Shown here: one piece after another, positions 1 to 8,368 of the stretch
Position numbering within the stretch: position 1 is the stretch's first letter
Layout of the letters: the number at the start of each line of letters is the position of its first letter
Source: Spirochaetota bacterium
Lineage (GTDB): Bacteria > Spirochaetota > Brachyspiria > Brachyspirales > JACRPF01
Assembly (NCBI GenBank): GCA_016214035.1
Contig: JACRPF010000005.1
Span: 434,001-498,000, forward strand
Direction: 5' to 3'
Length of the DNA stretch: 64,000 bases
Position numbers and translations under genes: made by a program
The notes under the pieces: model-generated
Database searches by the model: none
Seen by the model: the letters and a program-made list of their open reading frames with translations, nothing else
What the model was told of the DNA's origin: nothing

Positions 1-1387
1 TCAGCGTTGTCCCGTTCAGTACCGCCGTCATCGTCCCTGCTTTTACGCCGGTGAACGAACCGAACGAAACGCCGGGTGTAAGTTCCGCCGTGCCGATGCC
101 TTCGACAGTGAGCGTCTGCTTCGAAGATACGTTCGCCCAGTAAAATACTTTCGGTTCATACGGCGGTGAGCTCCACGAGCCGTCGAGTTTTTCATGCGCA
201 TTTCGCTTGCCCCATACAGGCGATTTTGTTTTTACCTGTGCTGAAATACGGAACGGATAAGCCAGTACAACGCTTTCCGGTGCGGCAGAAGGTTTCATTC
301 CGGTTTTGAACCAGCGATTATAGAACGCGACAACATCGAGCAGATATGAGCCCTTGTGCGGTGACGGCGCAATGTCGGTGCGCTCCTCAAAATCATTCCA
401 GGTTAGAAAATAGATTCGTTCGGCGCCGCTCTGCATGGCCGCTCGATACGTCGCATCGATGCGTGCAAAATCGGGCTCGGTATACGACAGCCCCGGACGA
501 TAATACCCGGGGCTCACGGTCCACACGAACGGAATCGACAGCGCTTTGGAGATATCGCGCTGATAGTCAGCAAGGAATGCCATTGGTGCCGCGGGGGCGA
601 ACATATGAAGCCCGTCGGAGATATCGCCCCAGCGGAGTATGTAATCGTGCGGTCTGGCGTCGGCGATGAAGAAGAGCGATGAACCCTTCGTGCGGAGTCC
701 TGAAAGCACGTCGCGCCAGCCGCCGTCAGGTTTTATGTCAGCCGACACCGGTGCCGGTCCGCCGTAGACGATGTCGCTGCCGAAATGGATGACGACCGGT
801 TTCCCGTCGATGCGCCAGAGCGGGCGTTTGTCCTGTATCGCAGTGAGCGCGCCGCCGAGTACGTTTATCCACTCATCTCTATTCAGCTTTCTTCCCTCGG
901 GATAATCGCTCGATTTGTTCATAATGTCCGGCATAAGTCCCACACGCATACCCGTATCTTCGGCGGCACGTATCCACTCAAGATATGTCCTGAAATGTGC
1001 GAAGGGGATATTGGTATCCGACAACGGCTGTGACGGATCGTATTTCGGCATGGGCAGCATATCGAACGTGACAATATCGAAACCGGCGTTTTTCATGACA
1101 TGCTGTGTCGCACGCGCCGATTCGAACAACAGGCGATAGAACTCATCGCTGCCGATGTCGGGGGCGCGGGTCGGCAATGCGGTCTGCGGCAGCGGATAAT
1201 TCCAATCGTTCTCGGATGCTTCCTGATACCGGTATCCGCCGGGCCGCCATGCACGGCTTCCGGTAAAACCGCCGATCTCATTGAACCAGGAAAGATAACA
1301 CACCACGCTCTCGCGCTTCTGATCGGCCGGTAAGGAGACAGCCAGTGAAAGCATCAGCATCGCAAGTGATTGCGGAGTCACCTTCAT
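1..1387 (-). CDS. Secreted GH71-like glycoside hydrolase (3' end off the window)
   Basis: Reading the minus strand from the ATG at 1387 gives an open frame to the window edge (462 codons seen, stop outside). The N-terminus has a short hydrophobic stretch (LAMLMLSLAVSLPA) that looks like a signal peptide. The body has features of the GH71/GH99-like alpha-glucanase or endo-mannosidase group: an early YLSWFNE segment, VFHFGSD-like TIM-barrel strands, and IYFLTWNDFEERTDIAP followed by GSYLLDVVAFYNRWF, the typical end of that barrel. A beta-rich segment follows the barrel. It is the last visible gene of the LacI-led operon, 22 bases after the GH78 gene. Substrate is unknown; an exported endo-glycanase is inferred. 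Family assignment is by motif recognition only. Confidence 0.72.
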   Translation of the reverse strand, partial: MKVTPQSLAMLMLSLAVSLPADQKRESVVCYLSWFNEIGGFTGSRAWRPGGYRYQEASENDWNYPLPQTALPTRAPDIGSDEFYRLLFESARATQHVMKNAGFDIVTFDMLPMPKYDPSQPLSDTNIPFAHFRTYLEWIRAAEDTGMRVGLMPDIMNKSSDYPEGRKLNRDEWINVLGGALTAIQDKRPLWRIDGKPVVIHFGSDIVYGGPAPVSADIKPDGGWRDVLSGLRTKGSSLFFIADARPHDYILRWGDISDGLHMFAPAAPMAFLADYQRDISKALSIPFVWTVSPGYYRPGLSYTEPDFARIDATYRAAMQSGAERIYFLTWNDFEERTDIAPSPHKGSYLLDVVAFYNRWFKTGMKPSAAPESVVLAYPFRISAQVKTKSPVWGKRNAHEKLDGSWSSPPYEPKVFYWANVSSKQTLTVEGIGTAELTPGVSFGSFTGVKAGTMTAVLNGTTL

Positions 1388-1409
1388 ATTGTTCCTCGTG
1401 TATGTATGT

Positions 1410-3719
1410 TCATCGGCGGTATCGTTCTTCCGGTTCGATGGTAAGCGTCATACGTTCACCGGCGGGGATTATCGCCGATGTGCTGCCGTCTTCAAACTCG
1501 ATGCCGTTCGTGATAAGCGTGACCGGAGCGTGTCCCGCCCGCACCGTGATGCTGAAGTCATCGCTGGTGCGTTCAACAACGATAACGGCTGACGGCACAT
1601 TGAGCGAGAGCCTGAAATCGGGCGGATTCTCCGGCAGATGCGGTGAAAATAATACCGTCGTCCATCCCGGGGCTGCCGGTGAGAGACCGATGATGTCCTC
1701 GATGAGCAATGGAATCGGCGATGACGCCCATGGATGACAGAGGCTTGTGTTCCATTTCTGATCCTTGCCCCACGCTTCGAAACATGCCGTTGCATTTTCG
1801 GCAAGCATCGTGCCCCATGAATGTTCGTCGTTGCCCGTCAGGAGATCGTATATGAGCTCGTATTCACCGTATCTTGCGAGGCCTTTCAGTACGAAGTATG
1901 ACATATATACGCCGCAGGAAAAACGCTTTGTGCGGACAAGTTTTATCACACTCTCGACAGCCTCCGCGGGGACGAGGCCGATGAACAGTGCGAGCGCGTT
2001 TGCGTGCAGTGATGCGTGCGATGACACCGTAGAATCGACGAAGCATTTTTTGTCGTACCGGTAGAACGCGTCGATGAACGCTGATGCGGTGCGTACATCG
2101 TCATTCGTCGGCCGGATGCCGAGCGCATGGCGTATCTCATTCATCGCCCGGTGTGCTGAGACGTAGAACGCGTTGAGCACCGCATGGGGGCCGCTGCCGG
2201 CGCCTTTGGGGTCGAGATTGAAATCGTAGCCGTCGCGGAGATTCTCCGGCCAGTCGACAAGATTCCATTTGTCCGCCACGTTTTCAATAAGTCCGTCGGC
2301 GCGTTCATATTTTTTAAAATAACCGAGTGCGGCTTCTGCTTTCGGGAAAAGTGTTTCAAGCAGAGCACGGTCGCCGGTGTGGCGGTAATAAGTAAGGAGC
2401 TGCAGCGGATACTGGAGCGAATAATCGGCGATTTCCTGCATGAACGATCCCGGAGCAACGGCCATGAGCCCGGAACAGATGGTCATCGAATCGGCGAAAT
2501 CGTGAAGCGCTTTTTTGAAGAGCCGCCCGTCGCCGCCGGAGAGATACAGATGCGCATGCGCGGTGACGGTGAGGTCGCCGAGATACTGGCCTTTTTCGCG
2601 GCTCGGGCAGTCGAGGAATAATTCCTGCGAACCATAACGTACACCGTTCGCGCAGATGCGGAATATGCCGTTCAGGAGTTCGCTGCTGCTTTTGAATGCG
2701 CAGTTTTTTTCATCGAACGGGTAATGGCGCACCGTCGCGGCAAAATCTTCCATGCGGATGCGCGGATTCGAGGCGATGATCTCGACATACCGGAACGCCT
2801 TGTAGTCGTAATACTGAAGCCTGTCCGGCGCACGTCCGGCGAGTGTCCACGTTTCCTGATATGCGCAGTTGCAGCGCATCGCGAAACGGACATTGCCCGC
2901 GGCGTCGAGTTCTTCACCGTGACGTATCTCGATTGTGTCGCCTGATTCGCCAAAAGCATTGAGCGTAAACTGGCCGGTGATCTCGTGTCCGAAGTCGATA
3001 AAGAAATGTCCGGCACTGCGTTCCTTCACAACCGCCGGTTTCAGTTCGTAGATCGCAAGCTGCGGTGTTTCCTGAAGTGAAAGTGTGTGATCGTCATTGA
3101 GATTTTCATCAGCCGAAAGCCAGGCGCTGTCGTCGAAACCGGGGGCTGTCCAGCCAATAGGAAACTGCCGTTCGTCGATGTTTTCAAGATACTGAGTTTC
3201 ATAGCCGACGGTCGTGCCGCTGCTGTGTGCCGGAACGATATACTTCCATGACGCATCGGTTTTCAGGATGCAGGTTCCGCCGTTCACGATTTCGGCGATG
3301 AGTCCCTGACGATAATCACCGCTCTGCCAGACGCGGTTGATGCATCCCTGATAATACACATCAACAGCGATGACGTTTTCGCCCGGTTTGAGAACGCCGG
3401 AAAGGTCGATGCGGTTGTAGCGATAATTGAAATGATACGCCGGAGCCGGTCCCTGCGAGACAAACGTGCCGTTCACATACAGCTTGCAGTAATCGTCAGC
3501 GCTGATATCGATATACGGTTTGTCGATGTTTTCCACTACGAACGTCCGGCGCACGAACATGCGGCGGTTTTTCAGGTCCGCCCGGTGTTCCGGAAGCGTT
3601 TTCGGCGTGAGCTGTTTGTGGAACACATCGATGGGCATGCAATCGCTGAACGCCGCATCGCGTATCCATCGTGCGGTCCATTGCCTGTGTTCGGTTGTCG
3701 GATGTTCGTTCTGTGTCAT
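1410..3719 (-). CDS. GH78 alpha-L-rhamnosidase
   Basis: 769 residues with no signal peptide, so probably cytoplasmic. The N-terminal beta domains carry the bacterial rhamnosidase lectin-like pattern (ARWIRDAAF, then ISADDYCKLYVNG and AVDVYYQG). The (alpha/alpha)6 barrel has the GH78 acid signature LFLDCPSREKGQYLGD near residues 370-385, and later WGTMLAENATACFEAW and SLCHPWASSPIPLL, where the second catalytic glutamate lies. GH78 enzymes release terminal L-rhamnose from glycans or glycosides by inversion. The ATG is 3 bases after the stop of the agarase-like gene, so it is translated from the same LacI-controlled message. It would act on rhamnosylated oligomers imported after extracellular cleavage (inference). 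Length and domain order are typical of the family. Confidence 0.93.
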   Translation of the reverse strand: MTQNEHPTTEHRQWTARWIRDAAFSDCMPIDVFHKQLTPKTLPEHRADLKNRRMFVRRTFVVENIDKPYIDISADDYCKLYVNGTFVSQGPAPAYHFNYRYNRIDLSGVLKPGENVIAVDVYYQGCINRVWQSGDYRQGLIAEIVNGGTCILKTDASWKYIVPAHSSGTTVGYETQYLENIDERQFPIGWTAPGFDDSAWLSADENLNDDHTLSLQETPQLAIYELKPAVVKERSAGHFFIDFGHEITGQFTLNAFGESGDTIEIRHGEELDAAGNVRFAMRCNCAYQETWTLAGRAPDRLQYYDYKAFRYVEIIASNPRIRMEDFAATVRHYPFDEKNCAFKSSSELLNGIFRICANGVRYGSQELFLDCPSREKGQYLGDLTVTAHAHLYLSGGDGRLFKKALHDFADSMTICSGLMAVAPGSFMQEIADYSLQYPLQLLTYYRHTGDRALLETLFPKAEAALGYFKKYERADGLIENVADKWNLVDWPENLRDGYDFNLDPKGAGSGPHAVLNAFYVSAHRAMNEIRHALGIRPTNDDVRTASAFIDAFYRYDKKCFVDSTVSSHASLHANALALFIGLVPAEAVESVIKLVRTKRFSCGVYMSYFVLKGLARYGEYELIYDLLTGNDEHSWGTMLAENATACFEAWGKDQKWNTSLCHPWASSPIPLLIEDIIGLSPAAPGWTTVLFSPHLPENPPDFRLSLNVPSAVIVVERTSDDFSITVRAGHAPVTLITNGIEFEDGSTSAIIPAGERMTLTIEPEERYRR

Positions 3720-3722
3720 AGG

Positions 3723-6700
3723 TTATTTTGTTTCCAGGGAGAATGTCAGTATCGACATCGTTGATGAGCTTTTCAGCGTCTGTTCGAAAGCTGCCCACGG
3801 TTCAAGGTCGCCTTTGACGCAGCCTACGTATACCGGGATTTGCGGTTCCGCGTATTTCACTCCGGGTGCAAGGTCCAGGCCCACGCTGCGGAAAATATCC
3901 GGATGCTGACCGCCGCCCTTGTCCTTCCAGAAATTGACGGCGATCTCTTTTACCGGAGACACAGCGCCGTATGAAAGGTCGTTCGTCGCGTCATACCAGC
4001 GGTTCTTTTTCGCCTCATCATCCTTGCCGTCACCGCCGATGTTTGCGGTTGCGTGGAAAAAGTATGAGTTCATCTTCCAGGCAGTCGTATCGATATTCTC
4101 AACAGACAGCCACGCTGCGGTGAAATAATTTTTTCCCGGATACACGCTGATGCGTGAACGTATGCGGAATTTCTTCGGGCTGGTCTGCGCTTTGGCGAAT
4201 TTCCCGTCCTTGTCGACTTCCGTCGTCACGTCACCGGCGCCGGAAAGTACCGCCGTTATATCGAGCGTAAGACGTACCGCTCCCTGATATGCGGTGACCG
4301 ATTCTATCCTGTCCGGTCCCACCCAGAAGTTCTGCGGGGATGACTGCCATATGAGCGGAAGGAATTTTCCCGCCTCGGTGCCGTTCATCTCGATGCGGTC
4401 GAAAATGCTGCCGCCGCCGGTTTCTGCTTTTGTCATCTTCAGAACGCCGTTGTCGATAGTGTATGCGTTGCCGGTCTGTTCAAATGCTATTCCCGGTTTT
4501 ACCTGCTTCGGCATTTCACCGACGACGATGAAAAATGTTTCACATGTATACGCCGCAAGTTTTTTTGTCGTCACGGCTATCTCGCCGCCTTCGGGAAAGA
4601 GATCGATCTGGAACGCCGTGTCATTGTTGCCTGCATCGATGACGCGTATGTTGTCTTTCACGCTTTTCCAGTCAACCGCCGCGGCGATGTTCGATATTCT
4701 GATGACTCGTACGCCGTCAGGCATCGGTTTCGACGACGTGTTCGCGATGACGAACGGAATGCGTTTGCGTGCGCCGATAACCGCGCCCGGGGTGTAGATG
4801 ACTGCCGACGCGATGTTGTCGCTTCTGTCCGCCTCGACGAGCGTTCCATTTTTGTCGGCGATGCAGGCGAGTACATGACCGCCCGGTTTTTTCGCCGCGG
4901 TGTCGGGCGGTATCGATATGCTTTTCTTCGCGTCGATGGTGAAACTTTTCACGGATGCGACGCCGTCGGTGACGAGTGTGATATCCGCCTTGGCCGAAAT
5001 ATTGCCGCGGTTTTCGACGGTGAACGTTCCGTTCGCTCCGGCTGTGACGCTAAGCTCCGTAGTGTTGCCGGCGTGTATCTGATATGCCATCGCATTCACG
5101 CGCGTCGCCGTTTTCACGAGGAGTTCCCACGGTTCATCCTGCTCGTTGACGAGGCCGTAATTCGAGTCTTCGGGGAAGTTGGCTGATATGCCGAGCGCGG
5201 GCTCGTCGCCCCACATGAAATAATCGGAGCCAACCATGAACGGAAGGCCGAATATCATTTTCTGATATACCTCATAGCAGTAACTGCGTTCCGTCTGCGT
5301 GTTCACGCGCATGCCGGCGCCGTGTTTGCAGGGAAGGCCGCTGTCATATGCGGGAAATGCCCACTCGGTGATCATGAGCGGGCGTTTGGCGAGGCCGTGG
5401 AATTTCGTGAAAAGATCCGGCAGTGTCATGGTCCCGCCGGATATATGTGTGAACGTGACGCCGGTGTCGAGGTCGACGCTTCCATAATAGTTGAATGTCA
5501 CGATGTCGCAGTATTTTCCCGCGGCTTCCCATACCGGCTCATATGCGGGCGATGCTCCTCCCGCGAACCGGCAGCCGAGTATCATGTGGTTTTTGTCGAA
5601 TTTCCGTATCGATGACGATATTATCTCAAAATACTTATCCGCAATGAGCCGGACGAAATCTGTTTTGTCGTGTTCAACGGTCACGGTGTTCTTTCCGGTG
5701 AAACCGTTCGTGCCGGCACGTATCGCTTCATATGACGGCGCAGTCGCGCCCCAGGCCGCGTTAAGCTGTTCAACCGAAGGATATCGATTTTTCAGCCAGT
5801 CGATGAGCGCCGTTTTCGCCGGATGTGAGGCCGGTTTCTTCAATGTTTCCTCGGTGAGTCCGTAGGTTATGCGCTGATCCTTGCCGTACCACGCAAGTTC
5901 GTTGTCGAGAAAGTAGCCGAACAGCCACGGATCATTTTTGTCTTTCGCGTAACGCTCCTCAACGGAGAGCTCGCAGAATGCGCGGAACTCGGGATGAAAA
6001 ACGTTGGGGAAGAACGAACCCGGCGTGGGTTTTTTATTCGTGGGGTAGGTGAGCACATAGTCGTCACCGAAGCGGCAGAACGCACCGCCGAGTCCGGTTT
6101 CAATGGCATGCGTGAGCCCTTTGTAAAATACCGATTTTCCCGAACCGGCACCTGCAAGATTGAAATTCCATTCTTTCAGTCGCGACACGGATGCATCCGC
6201 CCACTTCTCTTCAGTGCCGTATTTTTTCACCGCGTTGCTGTGATACGGCGCATACCCGAGCGCCTCGCAGAAGTGGCTGCGATAGTTGATATGGTCGGTG
6301 CCGATGCCGAAGAACGCGCTGCCGTTCGGATCGAATACCCACCAGCGACCGCCGATGTTTTCCACACGGAAAAATCCTGTCGCTTTTCCGGTGAGCTTCT
6401 GCGGTGTCAGTGACGTATAGCCCGGATAGGTCCGCGCAACTTCGGTGATGGTGACGGTGTTTTTTACGGCAGCGGAGAGTGAACGGTATTCTGTGGCGAA
6501 TCCGCCGCTGTCGAGGCTCGGCTTTCCATACGTGACCGCTTTCGCCGTGAATGCATATCCGCTTTTCCAGACGACGGTGCCGTCTTCGGCGGTGATGATG
6601 CCGGTGATGCCGTTCGTCGTCATCTCGAGCGTCATGCGGTACGGTTTGCCGTATTCCCAGACGAAGGCGCTTCCGGTGCCGGGAACGGGTGTGAGTCTGG

Positions 6701-7121
6701 ATTCCTTCGCCCCCTGCGCAAGCCAGTTGCCTTCGAGCATCTCGACCAGTTCCACGAAATGTTTTTTACCCTGCGTGTCGGGAGATTCCACCAGCGCCAG
6801 ATGCCAGAAATTCTTTTTATCGATAAAGATGCTGACACCGGCGGTTTTCCATTCGGCGCCGGTTGCTTCCCGCAATGTCATCGCTGCGGACACCGAGACC
6901 TCTCTGCCGAGCGGCGCGTTGCGGAGCACGGCGAACTCACGCGGCGGGAGCGTGTAGGTGAGCGCACCGGATGCGACTTTCCATCCGAACGATGTAGGCT
7001 TCCAGATGTAGCTGAACGACGCGGCATCGGAGAGTTCGTCCTTGAACGTGAACGGCGCATCCGCCGCGGCTAGAGTGAACAGTATGGCGAGCAGCAGTGT
7101 GAGTGATAGAACGGACCTCAT
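3723..7121 (-). CDS. Secreted clan GH-A glycosidase, agarase-like
   Basis: 1132 residues with a clear signal peptide (SLTLLLAILFTLAAA). Residues about 20-220 look like a concanavalin-type beta-sandwich. The barrel begins with VENIGGRWWVFDPNGSAFFG, the opening typical of beta-agarase/GH50- or GH86-like enzymes. LFGYFLDNELAWYG carries the candidate acid/base (DNE) and LMITEWAFPAYDS the candidate nucleophile (TEW). The C-terminal 450 residues are beta-rich and CARDB-like. A strong ribosome-binding site (GAGGAGG) precedes the ATG at 7121. It lies 10 bases after the LacI gene and directly before the rhamnosidase. It probably makes the first extracellular cut of a marine-type or plant-type polysaccharide. 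Substrate is not readable from sequence; other GH-A families remain possible. Confidence 0.75.
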   Translation of the reverse strand: MRSVLSLTLLLAILFTLAAADAPFTFKDELSDAASFSYIWKPTSFGWKVASGALTYTLPPREFAVLRNAPLGREVSVSAAMTLREATGAEWKTAGVSIFIDKKNFWHLALVESPDTQGKKHFVELVEMLEGNWLAQGAKESRLTPVPGTGSAFVWEYGKPYRMTLEMTTNGITGIITAEDGTVVWKSGYAFTAKAVTYGKPSLDSGGFATEYRSLSAAVKNTVTITEVARTYPGYTSLTPQKLTGKATGFFRVENIGGRWWVFDPNGSAFFGIGTDHINYRSHFCEALGYAPYHSNAVKKYGTEEKWADASVSRLKEWNFNLAGAGSGKSVFYKGLTHAIETGLGGAFCRFGDDYVLTYPTNKKPTPGSFFPNVFHPEFRAFCELSVEERYAKDKNDPWLFGYFLDNELAWYGKDQRITYGLTEETLKKPASHPAKTALIDWLKNRYPSVEQLNAAWGATAPSYEAIRAGTNGFTGKNTVTVEHDKTDFVRLIADKYFEIISSSIRKFDKNHMILGCRFAGGASPAYEPVWEAAGKYCDIVTFNYYGSVDLDTGVTFTHISGGTMTLPDLFTKFHGLAKRPLMITEWAFPAYDSGLPCKHGAGMRVNTQTERSYCYEVYQKMIFGLPFMVGSDYFMWGDEPALGISANFPEDSNYGLVNEQDEPWELLVKTATRVNAMAYQIHAGNTTELSVTAGANGTFTVENRGNISAKADITLVTDGVASVKSFTIDAKKSISIPPDTAAKKPGGHVLACIADKNGTLVEADRSDNIASAVIYTPGAVIGARKRIPFVIANTSSKPMPDGVRVIRISNIAAAVDWKSVKDNIRVIDAGNNDTAFQIDLFPEGGEIAVTTKKLAAYTCETFFIVVGEMPKQVKPGIAFEQTGNAYTIDNGVLKMTKAETGGGSIFDRIEMNGTEAGKFLPLIWQSSPQNFWVGPDRIESVTAYQGAVRLTLDITAVLSGAGDVTTEVDKDGKFAKAQTSPKKFRIRSRISVYPGKNYFTAAWLSVENIDTTAWKMNSYFFHATANIGGDGKDDEAKKNRWYDATNDLSYGAVSPVKEIAVNFWKDKGGGQHPDIFRSVGLDLAPGVKYAEPQIPVYVGCVKGDLEPWAAFEQTLKSSSTMSILTFSLETK

Positions 7122-7131
7122 AACGGCCTCC

Positions 7132-8142
7132 TCAGGCGATGTTTTTTATCGATGCCCGGTCGCGGTAGACCGGCTCGTAATAATTGCGAAGCGGTTTCGG
7201 GTTTGCGGTCATGAAGAATGCGATGATGTCGTCGGCGGTCTTGTCATACGGGAGTGCGATGGTCGACAGCGGCGGTGTGAGGTATTTCGCGCAGAAGAGG
7301 TCGTCCACGCCGATTACGGACAGGTCGTCCGGAATGCGTATGCCGGTGTCATGCGTCGCGCGATAGAGCTTCATCGCCGCGAAGTCGTTCTCGCAGAATG
7401 CGGCTGTCACGGCATTGTCACGCATCGTGGAACGAAGCAGTTCCGGAGACAGCAATTCGTCGTAATCGTCATTGTTAAGTTCAATCGTCCCGGCAATGCG
7501 CATGCCGAGTGCATCGGCGTGTTTTTTGAATCCCACCAGACGCTGTGTATCGATGCCGGTAATCTTGTACGGCCTCGTCTTTGATGAAACATACAGTATG
7601 TTCCGGTGACCGTTCGACGCAAGCCGTTCAGCGGCGATTCGGGTAACGGCATCGTCTTCAAAGCCGACGTAACTGAAGCGCACTTTGCTCCGAATCGACG
7701 GGTACGGCAGACCGATGAAAAGGATGTTCTGCACGTATTCATTGATCTTCAAAAGCACCGCGTCGTGCACCTGAGCGCCGATGATGATGATACCGCGGGC
7801 GCGCCGGGCCGCGAGTTCATGCACGCAGGCTTCCTCGGCGTTGATATCGAAATCGGTGAAGAATATCTCAAGCGAGTACTGCTTCGCGCGTGCGGCCGCG
7901 CAGAGACGGTTGATGAACGGTTCGAAGAACGAATATTCAAGCTTCGGCATGATGAGCCCGAGCACGTTCGACGTCTTTCTGCGTATCATGCTCGCCGAGT
8001 GCGACGGTATATAGTTGTGTTTGGCGATGACAGTCTCGACTTTCAGCTTGGTTTTCGGCTTCACCAGCGGTGAACCGTTGATGACGCGGCTTACCGTCAT
8101 GTAGCTGACGCCGGCTTTTTTTGCGATATCGCGTATGTTCAA
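7132..8142 (-). CDS. LacI-family repressor of the upstream glycan operon
   Basis: LacI/PurR regulator: N-terminal helix-turn-helix (NIRDIAKKAGVSYMTVSRVI) with the hinge helix following, then a periplasmic-binding-type sugar sensor ending near ISVIGVDDLFCAKYLTPPLS-type sequence. The frame is open back to a GTG at 8169. That GTG sits only two bases after the -10 box, so it would not be in the transcript. The TTG at 8142 has GAGG six bases upstream and places the HTH at the protein start as in other LacI members, so it is preferred (336 codons). First gene of the operon and probably autoregulated through the palindrome at 8157-8170. The inducer is presumably a sugar released by the operon's enzymes. 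Confidence 0.9.
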   Translation of the reverse strand: MNIRDIAKKAGVSYMTVSRVINGSPLVKPKTKLKVETVIAKHNYIPSHSASMIRRKTSNVLGLIMPKLEYSFFEPFINRLCAAARAKQYSLEIFFTDFDINAEEACVHELAARRARGIIIIGAQVHDAVLLKINEYVQNILFIGLPYPSIRSKVRFSYVGFEDDAVTRIAAERLASNGHRNILYVSSKTRPYKITGIDTQRLVGFKKHADALGMRIAGTIELNNDDYDELLSPELLRSTMRDNAVTAAFCENDFAAMKLYRATHDTGIRIPDDLSVIGVDDLFCAKYLTPPLSTIALPYDKTADDIIAFFMTANPKPLRNYYEPVYRDRASIKNIA

Positions 8143-8156
8143 AAATGCCTCAATAA

Positions 8157-8170
8157 TGTGACTGTTCACA
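8157..8170 (-). promoter_or_regulatory. LacI operator candidate TGTGA-N4-TCACA
   Basis: TGTGACTGTTCACA has perfect 5-bp arms around a 4-bp centre. It begins two bases after the -10 box, so it covers the predicted transcription start of the LacI operon. That position would allow simple steric repression and autoregulation. Assignment to the adjacent LacI protein is inference; the core also resembles a CRP half-site pair. Confidence 0.6.
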
Positions 8171-8171
8171 T

Positions 8172-8200
8172 AGTATAGTACATACGCCTGTTGCTGTCAA
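8172..8200 (-). promoter_or_regulatory. Consensus sigma-70 promoter of the LacI operon
   Basis: On the minus strand a perfect -35 TTGACA (8200-8195) is followed by 17 bases and a TATACT -10 box (8177-8172). The start would lie near 8165, inside the operator palindrome, giving a leader of about 20 bases to the TTG start at 8142. Confidence 0.82.
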
Positions 8201-8368
8201 GGCGCGGGTGGTCTGAGCAATATTGTCCAGAAAAAAGCATATTTTTCCATATAAAAGTCGCATGAAATCATTGCCTTACCGCGGCTTCATCATTACCTTT
8301 AACGCCAAGACCCGGTCCGGCAGCGGCATCCGGGAACAAAAGATTTACGTTGAACAAAGGAGTTCATC

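Noticed and set aside
7132-8169. GTG start at 8169 for the LacI gene
   Set aside because: It lies two bases after the -10 box and inside the operator, upstream of the predicted transcript start. The TTG at 8142 has a ribosome-binding site and fits the family.
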